NCBI GenBank assembly: GCA_028716765.1
Contig: JAQUPC010000056.1
Coordinates: 1 to 14,089 of the forward strand
Direction of reading: 5' to 3'
DNA: 14,089 nt
Source: Alphaproteobacteria bacterium
GTDB taxonomy: Bacteria > Pseudomonadota > Alphaproteobacteria > UBA9219
Shown here: positions 6,876 through 13,116 of the stretch, in pieces
Layout: the number at the start of each line of letters is the position of its first letter
How positions within the stretch are numbered: the first letter of the stretch is position 1
Notes under the pieces: model-generated
Databases searched by the model: none
Told to the model about the DNA's origin: nothing
Seen by the model: the letters and a program-made list of their open reading frames with translations, nothing else
Made by a program: the position numbers and the translations under genes

Positions 6876-8069
6876 TTGACTCAGGAAATCGGCACGCCGG
6901 AACCCGGTAAGGCCACTGATGCCAGCGTTCCCGCCCGGCGCATGGAAGATCGGCTGTGGGTCTACACAAGTTTTTTGTTTGGGACCATGCTGCGCCCCCT
7001 CGGCTATGTTAAAAATGACGATGTCCGGGCGCGCGAAAGCCACCGCGCCTATATTACCGTCTCGAACGGACAAAGATTGCCTCAAGAACGGTTTGCGGTG
7101 GATTTGCCCGGCGGCACGATCGAGGCGCGCAACATGGCGCCGCCCCTCACCGGCTATGCTCTTCCGCCGACGGAGAAAATTTCCCTTGATGAGCGCATTC
7201 GGCAAGGCGTGGCTGGTGCGCTTTTTGTCGAGGCTCTCGATTCCGTCGGGGAAATATTGCAGGAAGAGCCTTCCTTGCCCGAGCTGAAAGAAGCTTGCTC
7301 TTACGTCCTGAACGCCTTCGGTTGTGCCAAAGGCGCGCGCGAGCATTACGAAGCCATCAAGATAGCCTGCAAAGTGGGCCGCAAGGCATGCCGGAGGCTT
7401 AACAAGGGCGGCGATCTTTCCGATGAAGATAAGACGCTCAATAAAAATTATCTGAAAATCGCCTATGCGGTGTTTGACGCCGCCGCCGCCGATCGTCCGG
7501 TCTCGCCGCAATTCAGAACGCTTCCTGAACGCCTTGGGGCCGTTGCGGACCTGATGCAACTTGAGGAAGAGGCGCGAAGCCTTGGCGAAAGCCTGATAGC
7601 CGATAATATTGCCCTTAGCATCAATGACCATGCGCCGGTCATAACAACTCTGTTCGTATGGAGAAATCTTGTTGCGGCGCAAATGGATATGCGCCTCAAA
7701 TTAGCCAGGCCTGAAAAAGTGGTCGCGCTCGACGTTGTCGTCGCGCAGGCCCTTGAGGTGGCTGGCACGGCGCTTAAACGCGGTAATTTCGAAGCTGCGT
7801 GCGAGCTGATCGAAATGGCCGCTGGGCATTGTTCCGGTCCCCGGCTTGATGTCGTGGCCGTCATGGCTCAAGAAATTTTACAACAAACCGAGGGTGTGGC
7901 CGGGCTCGATACGGCCGATGCGGCTAAGCGAATACTGGATAAATACGATCCCGACTCGCGAAGGAGGCAAGCCCCGCTGGCCGCCATGGCTCTGCCGGAA
8001 CGGCCTTCCGTTCCGCTATTTGATGCCGGCAGACCTCGCCGGAAAGAGGCCTGGATTGCCTTGGTATAG
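6876..8069 (+). CDS. Unrecognised 397-aa protein, probably soluble and helical
   Basis: I do not recognise this protein or any conserved domain in it. It starts at TTG, five bases after AGGAGA. There is no signal peptide and no convincing membrane segment; LWVYTSFLFGTML (about 26-38) is hydrophobic but short and lies in a charged context. Most of residues 100-355 read as amphipathic helices rich in Ala, Leu, Glu and Lys, such as HYEAIKIACKVGRKACRRL and LMQLEEEARSLGESLI, which could form a repeat-like helical bundle. The C-terminus (about 360-397) is proline- and arginine-rich. Codon use is compatible with a real gene, though the middle looks less GC-rich than galU or tgt. It starts a rightward series with the zinc-ribbon gene, but a separate promoter sits in between. 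Position suggests, but does not show, a link to the cell envelope. Confidence 0.75.
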   Translation: MTQEIGTPEPGKATDASVPARRMEDRLWVYTSFLFGTMLRPLGYVKNDDVRARESHRAYITVSNGQRLPQERFAVDLPGGTIEARNMAPPLTGYALPPTEKISLDERIRQGVAGALFVEALDSVGEILQEEPSLPELKEACSYVLNAFGCAKGAREHYEAIKIACKVGRKACRRLNKGGDLSDEDKTLNKNYLKIAYAVFDAAAADRPVSPQFRTLPERLGAVADLMQLEEEARSLGESLIADNIALSINDHAPVITTLFVWRNLVAAQMDMRLKLARPEKVVALDVVVAQALEVAGTALKRGNFEAACELIEMAAGHCSGPRLDVVAVMAQEILQQTEGVAGLDTADAAKRILDKYDPDSRRRQAPLAAMALPERPSVPLFDAGRPRRKEAWIALV

Positions 8070-8093
8070 TTAATTTCCGGCTCAATCCCCCGG

Positions 8094-8122
8094 TTGCTTC
8101 CGGCCATCTTAATTCCTATAAA
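8094..8122 (+). promoter_or_regulatory. Candidate sigma70 promoter for the zinc-ribbon gene
   Basis: TTGCTT (8094-8099) and TATAAA (8117-8122) are exactly 17 bases apart. The predicted transcript start, six to eight bases after the -10 box, falls at about 8128-8130, immediately before ATG 8131. The mRNA would thus be leaderless or nearly so, which fits the lack of a properly spaced ribosome binding site there. Inferred from sequence only. Confidence 0.45.
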
Positions 8123-8130
8123 CGTCAGGC

Positions 8131-8922
8131 ATGATCCTCGTCTGTTCCAAATGCAAGGCCAGCTACCTTGTGCCCGCCGCCGTTTTCGCCAACGGGCCGC
8201 GTCAGGTGCGCTGCGCGCGCTGTTCTTTCTCGTGGCTCGCCGATCTTCCGGCTGAAATCGTCGTGATGCCGAAGGAGGAGCCGGAATCGCTTCCGGCTGC
8301 ACCGCCGTCATTCGTTTCGCAAACGGAGCCGCATGCGCCGGTCAAGAAAGCGCCCGCGGTGTCTGAAACTGAATCGTCTGCGCCTGCCGAAGCTGCCGAG
8401 ATATCGTCGCGGCCCGAGGACGTATTGCCGGTTCCGCCCGCATCGAACCTTCCGGCCATCTGGCGCAATCCCCATTGGCGCAAGATCCGCATCGGCCTCA
8501 TGATTGCCGTAGGCTTGGCGGTGTTGGGGCTGCTGGTTGACATGGCCGTAAGCAAGCATCTTTTTGACGGAGTGCGTTCGAAAACAACCCCTATCCTGAA
8601 AAAAATGGGTCTGATGTCCTCGCCCGTCGGCGAGGGTCTAAGCCTTCAACAAATCCGTTCCGAACGGCGTTTCGAGGATGGCGGCATGCACCTGGTGCTG
8701 GACGGCGAAATCCGCAACGATTCGACTGAAACGCGGCCCGTCCCCGATATTATGGCCAAAGCCCTTGGCCCGGACCGGAACGTCATAGAAAGCTGGCGCA
8801 TCGAGGCTCCAGCCGCTACATTGCCTCCTGGCGCCACGGCGCCCTTCCATTCGTCCATCGTGAGCCCGCAGGGCACCGTGGTGGAAATCAACATGATTTT
8901 TGTCGAGCCGCGTCATGACTGA
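8131..8922 (+). CDS. MJ0042-type zinc-ribbon protein with one membrane segment (DUF3426-like)
   Basis: This 263-residue protein begins directly with an MJ0042-type zinc ribbon: Cys5-x2-Cys8 and Cys28-x2-Cys31 in MILVCSKCKASYLVP...VRCARCSFSW, the form widespread at the N-terminus of alphaproteobacterial membrane proteins. A Pro/Ala/Glu-rich linker (about 48-108) leads to one membrane helix (about 120-140, GLMIAVGLAVLGLLVDMAV). The C-terminal part (about 170-260) resembles DUF3426, with LVLDGEIRNDS and later LPPGATAPFHSSI. The expected topology is ribbon in the cytoplasm and DUF3426-like domain in the periplasm. The role is unknown; because the ribbon faces the cytoplasm it may bind nucleic acid or protein. 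The ATG has no normal ribosome binding site, consistent with the near-leaderless promoter. The response regulator gene starts eight bases before this stop, so the two are coupled. Confidence 0.87.
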   Translation: MILVCSKCKASYLVPAAVFANGPRQVRCARCSFSWLADLPAEIVVMPKEEPESLPAAPPSFVSQTEPHAPVKKAPAVSETESSAPAEAAEISSRPEDVLPVPPASNLPAIWRNPHWRKIRIGLMIAVGLAVLGLLVDMAVSKHLFDGVRSKTTPILKKMGLMSSPVGEGLSLQQIRSERRFEDGGMHLVLDGEIRNDSTETRPVPDIMAKALGPDRNVIESWRIEAPAATLPPGATAPFHSSIVSPQGTVVEINMIFVEPRHD

Positions 8923-9322
8923 GAACGCAGAAGCCGGACAAGGCCGGGATGTAAAGATACTTGTGGCTGAAGACAACCCGGCCGTGCGCGAGTTCATCGT
9001 GCGGGCGCTGCAATCCCTCGGCCATCCCGTCGAGGCCGTTTCGGACGGCCAGCAGGCGCTCGATATGCTGGCGCGCACGAAGTTCGATGTGCTGGTGACC
9101 GATATCGTCATGCCCAACGTCGACGGCATTGCGCTGGCGCTCAAGGCGACGCGAATGGCCCCCGATCTCCGCATCGTCATGATCTCCGGCTATGCCCAGG
9201 AGCGCATGCGCGCCCATAACATGGACGCGCTGGCGCACAAGATTATCGCCAAGCCGTTTTCGCTTGAAGAGATTTGCCAGGCCGTCACGGACGCTTTGGC
9301 CATGCCTCCCTCCGTTTCTTAA
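8915..9322 (+). CDS. Single-domain response regulator (CpdR-like receiver)
   Basis: The 135-residue product is a lone receiver domain with no output domain. Key residues are present: the acidic pair in VAEDN (Glu19/Asp20), the phosphoacceptor in VTDIVMP (Asp63), the switch residue in ISGY (Ser91) and Lys113 in AKPF. It ends shortly after the last helix. Such regulators act through phosphorylation-dependent protein contacts. The sequence is like alphaproteobacterial CpdR, the ClpXP adaptor controlled by the CckA-ChpT phosphorelay, especially around LLVTDIVMP and AKPF, but I cannot tell a true CpdR from a paralogue, so no symbol is given. ATG 8915 overlaps the zinc-ribbon gene by eight bases; a TTG at 8900 is also in frame but would add five residues with no support. 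galU follows 18 bases later. Confidence 0.88.
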   Translation: MTENAEAGQGRDVKILVAEDNPAVREFIVRALQSLGHPVEAVSDGQQALDMLARTKFDVLVTDIVMPNVDGIALALKATRMAPDLRIVMISGYAQERMRAHNMDALAHKIIAKPFSLEEICQAVTDALAMPPSVS

Positions 9323-9340
9323 AATCCTCAGGAGTAAACG

Positions 9341-10213
9341 ATGCGCAAAAAAGTCCGCAAGGCGGTCTTCCCTGTCGCCGGTCTCGGCACCCGCTTTTTG
9401 CCCGCCACAAAGGCCATGCCCAAGGAGATGCTCACGCTCGTGGATCGCCCCCTGATCCAGCACGCCGTCGACGAGGCGCGCGCCGCGGGGATCGAGCAAT
9501 TCATTTTCGTGACCAGCCGCGGCAAGGGCGCGCTTGAAGACCACTTCGATCGCAACGTCGATCTCAAAGCCACGCTCGAGGCCCGCAACAAGCAAAAAGA
9601 GCTGGAGATATTGAAAACCACGGACATCGACTCCGGCCAGTTGCTGTTTACGCGTCAGCGCGAGCCGCTCGGACTCGGCCACGCCGTGTGGTGCGCGCGC
9701 CATATGGTGGGCGACGAACCCTTTGCCGTCATTCTGGCCGACGATGTTGTTCTGGCTGAAAAGCCCTGCTTGAAACAGATGATAGAGGCTTACGGCGAAG
9801 TAGGCGGCAATCTGGTGGCCGTGGTCGACGTGCCGCGCGAAAAGACCAACCGATACGGCATCCTCGATGTCGAAAATGACGATGGCCGGCTCGCCAGCGT
9901 CAAAGGGCTTGTCGAAAAGCCCGCGCCGGAAAAAGCGCCGTCAACGCTCTCCATCATCGGCCGCTACATTCTGCAACCGGAAATTTTCCACGAACTCGAA
10001 TCCCAGCGCGCCGGGGCGGGCGGCGAGATTCAGCTGACCGACAGTATGCAGCGTCTCATCGGGCGGCAGCCGTTTCACGGCCTTCGCTACGAGGGCATCC
10101 GCTACGACTGCGGCGACAAGGTCGGCTTTATCGCGGCCAACGTGGCGTTCGCCCTTGCCCATCCCGAAATGGGGGAGCAGGTGCGCGAGGTGTTGCGCAA
10201 GATCGTGGGGTAG
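9341..10213 (+). CDS. galU: UTP--glucose-1-phosphate uridylyltransferase
   Basis: GalU makes UDP-glucose from UTP and glucose-1-phosphate, the precursor for UDP-glucuronate, glucans, capsule and LPS sugars. The 290-residue protein is of normal length. It shows the nucleotide-binding signature AVFPVAGLGTRFLPATKAMPKEML (start of domain, 8-31), ILADD (131-135) for metal and nucleotide binding, VEKPAPEKAPSTL (191-203), GRYIL (207-211), GEIQLTD (228-234) and YDCGDKVGF (255-263). ATG 9341 is preceded by AGGAG (9330-9334) six bases upstream, a strong site. It is 18 bases after the response regulator and may share its transcript. The expected partner ugd lies 700 bases downstream on the same strand, separated by a small leftward secreted-protein gene. 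Confidence 0.96.
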   Translation: MRKKVRKAVFPVAGLGTRFLPATKAMPKEMLTLVDRPLIQHAVDEARAAGIEQFIFVTSRGKGALEDHFDRNVDLKATLEARNKQKELEILKTTDIDSGQLLFTRQREPLGLGHAVWCARHMVGDEPFAVILADDVVLAEKPCLKQMIEAYGEVGGNLVAVVDVPREKTNRYGILDVENDDGRLASVKGLVEKPAPEKAPSTLSIIGRYILQPEIFHELESQRAGAGGEIQLTDSMQRLIGRQPFHGLRYEGIRYDCGDKVGFIAANVAFALAHPEMGEQVREVLRKIVG

Positions 10214-10254
10214 ACACGACAGCCGCTGCGCTACGCTGAGAGGCTTTCATGCCC

Positions 10255-10740
10255 TCACTGTTTGACGCATGAGGAGTAGAGAGCATAGTAGTACGTAGGC
10301 TCCCAGCCTGATACCGGGTGCTTGAATAATGTAATTGGTGTGTAACCAGCCGGGCACTGCACCGAAAAAGAATCCGGCGATATATCTAGTCCTTTGCAGG
10401 GAAGGTGCGTAGGGCCGCCATAGATGGGGCCGTATAAAACTCCGGTTATTCCGCCGACATCTGTGGTCATAGCAAATCCGCAAAGCGTTCCCGGCGGGCT
10501 GTTGTCAGCGCCTCCGCTCATCGATTTCCACACACGGTTTCCCGAATCATCCAAGAGGCAAGCAATAAGACTTTTGTTGTCGCCATCTGCCGTTGTTTCG
10601 CCTAACTGCTGGCAACTCTTGTCAGCCGCATTCATACATCCCGTAAGGGTGGTGCGGGGATTGCAAATCGCGGCGGCCTCAGAGGCCGGAAGCAAAAATC
10701 CCGCAAGAGCGAGAGCGGCAAGAACGTGACGAGTGTACAT
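10255..10740 (-). CDS. Small secreted eight-cysteine protein, unknown function
   Basis: This 161-residue protein has a clear signal peptide (about 1-24, TRHVLAALALAGFLLP then SEAAA). The mature part has eight cysteines (26, 35, 43, 61, 87, 115, 129, 158), an even number suited to disulfides in the periplasm or outside. Stretches such as KSCQQLGETTADGDNKSLIAC followed by RVWKSM resemble the C-terminal cysteine loops of PilV/PilS-like minor pilins and shufflon tails, and CPAGYTPITLF resembles short Cys modules in secreted alphaproteobacterial proteins. No prepilin N-terminus is present, so this is only a loose likeness. AGGGGG lies about six bases before the ATG. The gene lies leftward between galU and ugd and is visibly less GC-rich than both, suggesting a later insertion. 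Confidence 0.75.
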   Translation of the reverse strand: MYTRHVLAALALAGFLLPASEAAAICNPRTTLTGCMNAADKSCQQLGETTADGDNKSLIACLLDDSGNRVWKSMSGGADNSPPGTLCGFAMTTDVGGITGVLYGPIYGGPTHLPCKGLDISPDSFSVQCPAGYTPITLFKHPVSGWEPTYYYALYSSCVKQ

Positions 10741-10793
10741 ATAAGCCCCCTAGGCTGAAGGATACGCGATAACAAAGGAGAGGCGATCATATC

Positions 10794-10822
10794 ATGACCG
10801 CTAAAGCGATAAAGCCTATAAA
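10794..10822 (+). promoter_or_regulatory. Candidate sigma70 promoter for ugd
   Basis: ATGACC (10794-10799) and TATAAA (10817-10822) are 17 bases apart. A start near 10829 would give a leader of about 90 bases containing the inverted part of the adjacent repeat. It shares the 12-mer TGACCGCTAAAG (10795-10806) with the promoter region at 6796-6807. Inferred from sequence only; the TATAAA is also part of the tandem repeat and may be incidental. Confidence 0.35.
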
Positions 10823-10862
10823 AGCCTTGTAAAAAGCGACTTTCCGCTTTACCAGCTTTACG
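10801..10862. repeat. Tandem TAAAGC-type repeats followed by inverted copies
   Basis: In the 179-base gap between the divergent secreted-protein gene and ugd, four degenerate units (TAAAGCGA, TAAAGCCTA, TAAAAGCCTTG, TAAAAAGCG; 10802-10838) are followed by two inverted copies (CGCTTTACCAGCTTTACG; 10845-10862). AAAGCG (10833-10838) and CGCTTT (10845-10850) form a perfect 6-bp stem with a 6-base loop. The plan is like the heptad inverted repeats elsewhere in the window, but units are 8-11 bases and the arms unequal. Confidence 0.55.
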
Positions 10863-10908
10863 TTGGAACGGGCGCAAGGCATTGTGACGAAGAGTTTTTG
10901 ATCATTCC

Positions 10909-10914
10909 AGGAGG
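10909..10914 (+). promoter_or_regulatory. Strong ribosome binding site fixing the TTG start of ugd
   Basis: AGGAGG lies five bases before TTG 10920. The reading MQIVVVGAGYVG starts the Rossmann fold exactly where the family expects, so the TTG start is secure. Confidence 0.8.
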
Positions 10915-10919
10915 CTATC

Positions 10920-12248
10920 TTGCAAATCGTTGTTGTTGGCGCCGGATATGTCGGCCTTGTTTCGGCCGCTTGTTTTGCCGAGTTCGGGGTTCAGGTCACG
11001 AACGTCGACCTCGATGCTTCGCGCATCGAGCGCTTGCAGCGCGGCGAAATACCGATCTTCGAACCGGGGCTCGACGATCTCGTCGCCAAAGGCGTGAAGA
11101 GCGGCAATCTTGAATTCACGACAGAACTGCCGTCTGCCGTCGCCAAGGCCGATGCGGTGTTCATCGCCGTGGGGACTCCGGCGCGTCGCGGCGACGGTTA
11201 CGCCGATTTGAAATACGTCTATCAGGCGGCGCGCGACATCGCCAAAAGCCTGACGCACTATACCGTCGTCGTCACGAAGTCCACGGTGCCGGTGGGAACC
11301 GGCCGCGAGATCGAGCGCATTGTGCGCGAAACCCGGCCTGACGCCGAGTTCGATGTTTGCTCCAATCCCGAGTTTCTGCGCGAAGGCGCGGCCATCAACG
11401 ATTTTATGCGCCCGGACCGCGTGGTAATCGGTTGTAATTCGGATCGCGCGGCGGCGGTGATGAGGGAACTGTACCGCCCGTTATACCTGATCGAGACGCC
11501 GATGGTCGTCACATCGCCGGAGACGGCGGAGCTGATCAAATACGCCGCCAACGCGTTCTTGGCCACCAAGATCACCTTCATCAACGAGATCGCCGACCTG
11601 TGCGAGCGCGCCGGAGCCGACGTGCAAACGGTGGCGAAGGGCATCGGCCTCGACGGGCGTATCGGGCGCAAGTTCCTTCATGCGGGGCCGGGTTATGGCG
11701 GCTCGTGTTTTCCCAAGGACACGCTCGCCTTGCTTCATACCGCGAAAGATCTCGGCGTGCCGCTCCGCATCGTCGATACGGTTGTAGACGTCAACGCGAA
11801 ACGCAAAAAGGGCATGGCCGCGCGCGTCATTGAGGCTTGCGGCGGCTCGGTGAAGGGAAAAACAGTCGCCGTTTTAGGCCTGACCTTCAAACCGAACACC
11901 GACGACATGCGCGACAGCGTAAGCCTTGATGTGGTGCCGATGTTGCAAAAGGCAGGCGCGGCCGTTCGCGCCTATGATCCCGCAGGCATGGGCGAGGCGA
12001 AGAAGTTGCTGAACAAAGTCGAGTGGTGCGAAAACGCTTACGGCGCGATGGAGGGGGCGGACGCCGCCGTGATCCTGACGGAATGGAACGAGTTCCGGGC
12101 GCTCGATCTCAAGCGCGCGCGGTCGCTTCTGCGCCAGCCCGTTCTCGTCGATCTCCGCAACATCTACAATCCCGACGAGATGAAAGCGGCGGGGTTCACG
12201 TATGTTTCGGTGGGGAGGGAGCAAAGGGACGATTATTCCGAATATTAA
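10920..12248 (+). CDS. ugd: UDP-glucose 6-dehydrogenase
   Basis: Ugd oxidises UDP-glucose twice with NAD to UDP-glucuronate, for exopolysaccharide, LPS or related envelope sugars. The 442-residue protein starts with the NAD-binding motif GAGYVG (7-12). It contains TKSTVPVGTG (119-128), SNPEFLREGAAINDF (148-162), KYAANAFLATKITFINE (207-223) with the catalytic-site Lys207, and GPGYGGSCFPKD (256-267) with the nucleophile Cys263. The C-terminal domain opens with VAVLGLTFKPNTDDMRDS (317-334). TTG start with AGGAGG in front; low initiation at TTG may be offset by that strong site. It uses the product of galU, two genes upstream. Its TAA stop interlocks with that of the converging secreted-protein gene (TTAA, 12245-12248), leaving no room for a separate terminator. 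Confidence 0.96.
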   Translation: MQIVVVGAGYVGLVSAACFAEFGVQVTNVDLDASRIERLQRGEIPIFEPGLDDLVAKGVKSGNLEFTTELPSAVAKADAVFIAVGTPARRGDGYADLKYVYQAARDIAKSLTHYTVVVTKSTVPVGTGREIERIVRETRPDAEFDVCSNPEFLREGAAINDFMRPDRVVIGCNSDRAAAVMRELYRPLYLIETPMVVTSPETAELIKYAANAFLATKITFINEIADLCERAGADVQTVAKGIGLDGRIGRKFLHAGPGYGGSCFPKDTLALLHTAKDLGVPLRIVDTVVDVNAKRKKGMAARVIEACGGSVKGKTVAVLGLTFKPNTDDMRDSVSLDVVPMLQKAGAAVRAYDPAGMGEAKKLLNKVEWCENAYGAMEGADAAVILTEWNEFRALDLKRARSLLRQPVLVDLRNIYNPDEMKAAGFTYVSVGREQRDDYSEY

Positions 12249-12997
12249 AGAGTCTTGGCGGCCGCGTTGGAGGAGGGGCCATTCATTGTTGGCCTTGACG
12301 GCGTATCATTTGTGAATTTTAGCACGTTGCTCAAAAAATCGGCAATCAAACCTTGCTCGCGATTGAACTGACCAGTGGCTCTTCCGGAAATAAGCGCGGC
12401 TTGCAATTTAATTGGGTCACCGCCAGGCGCTCTTTTCGAAGCATAATCAATGACAGCCGACATGTTTTTCATAAACACCTTGGCACCGCCGGGCTGATTT
12501 ATTCCGGACATATACTCGGCCATCTCCTGCCAATTTTTGCCAAACATCTCAGGCTGAAGACCCCGCGTGCTTATTTCCACATTATCCAAATCCTCGCTGC
12601 TCATCTTGGCTTTTAGCCCTAGCTGCTCACCTCTTCCTCGCAGTACCATACGCATATCCCTTGTCGTAAGAGCGTCGGGATTGGGTTTCATGTCGCGTGA
12701 GTTCTCAAGTTCCAGCCTTATGTCTTCGGGAAGGGCTTTGGCCATCTGATGGATGAGCTGTTTGGCATTGTCCGGAAGCCCGGATGTGTCGATGCCTTTC
12801 ATAAAATCGGATATGCGTTCGTTATGATTGGTGGCTTGATCAACGATTTTTTCAACGTGGGCGGCTGCGGGGTCGGCGGGTCTAGCGTTGATATCGTGTA
12901 CTGCAGCTCCCGCCTTATCCATTGACACAACGGCCGACAGAGCGGCTAGACCTGCCGCCGCAATTTTCAAGCCTATGTAGTTCTTTGGATGCGGCAT
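12245..12997 (-). CDS. Unrecognised 250-aa secreted protein
   Basis: I do not recognise this protein. It has a signal peptide (KNYIGLKIAAAGLAALSAVV, about 5-24, with likely cleavage near GAGAA at about 28-32). The mature part has no cysteine and is mostly polar helical sequence with many Met, Asp and Asn residues, for example HVEKIVDQATNHNERISDFM and EDIRLELENSRDMK. It ends in a Ser/Pro/Asn-rich tail. No membrane segment follows the signal peptide, so a periplasmic or exported protein is expected. The ATG has no ribosome binding site of the usual kind. The sequence is visibly less GC-rich than ugd, suggesting accessory origin. It converges on ugd with interlocked stop codons, and is divergent from the MFS gene, with a 119-base gap that must hold promoters for both; I see no clear boxes there. 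Confidence 0.75.
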   Translation of the reverse strand: MPHPKNYIGLKIAAAGLAALSAVVSMDKAGAAVHDINARPADPAAAHVEKIVDQATNHNERISDFMKGIDTSGLPDNAKQLIHQMAKALPEDIRLELENSRDMKPNPDALTTRDMRMVLRGRGEQLGLKAKMSSEDLDNVEISTRGLQPEMFGKNWQEMAEYMSGINQPGGAKVFMKNMSAVIDYASKRAPGGDPIKLQAALISGRATGQFNREQGLIADFLSNVLKFTNDTPSRPTMNGPSSNAAAKTL

Positions 12998-13116
12998 TTG
13001 TTTCGGTTAATTATCTGTGAATATGCTCATCATATTACCGCAAAAAGCTTAACAAGCCGGAAAAGAGCGTTTTTTTCAATCTTTTCAAGGGCTCCCGCAA
13101 CGGCTACAATTATTCT

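Noticed and set aside
8888..9703. 271-aa open frame on the - strand opposite the receiver gene and galU
   Set aside because: Antisense to two well-supported genes; no recognisable domain.
10214..10254. Possible terminator between galU and the converging secreted-protein gene
   Set aside because: Only short, imperfect complementary stretches and no T-run; not convincing.
13056..13086. Possible terminator around a T-run before the MFS gene
   Set aside because: Only a weak GAAAAG/CTTTTC pairing with a large loop, the T-run lies inside the loop, and both flanking genes are transcribed away from it.
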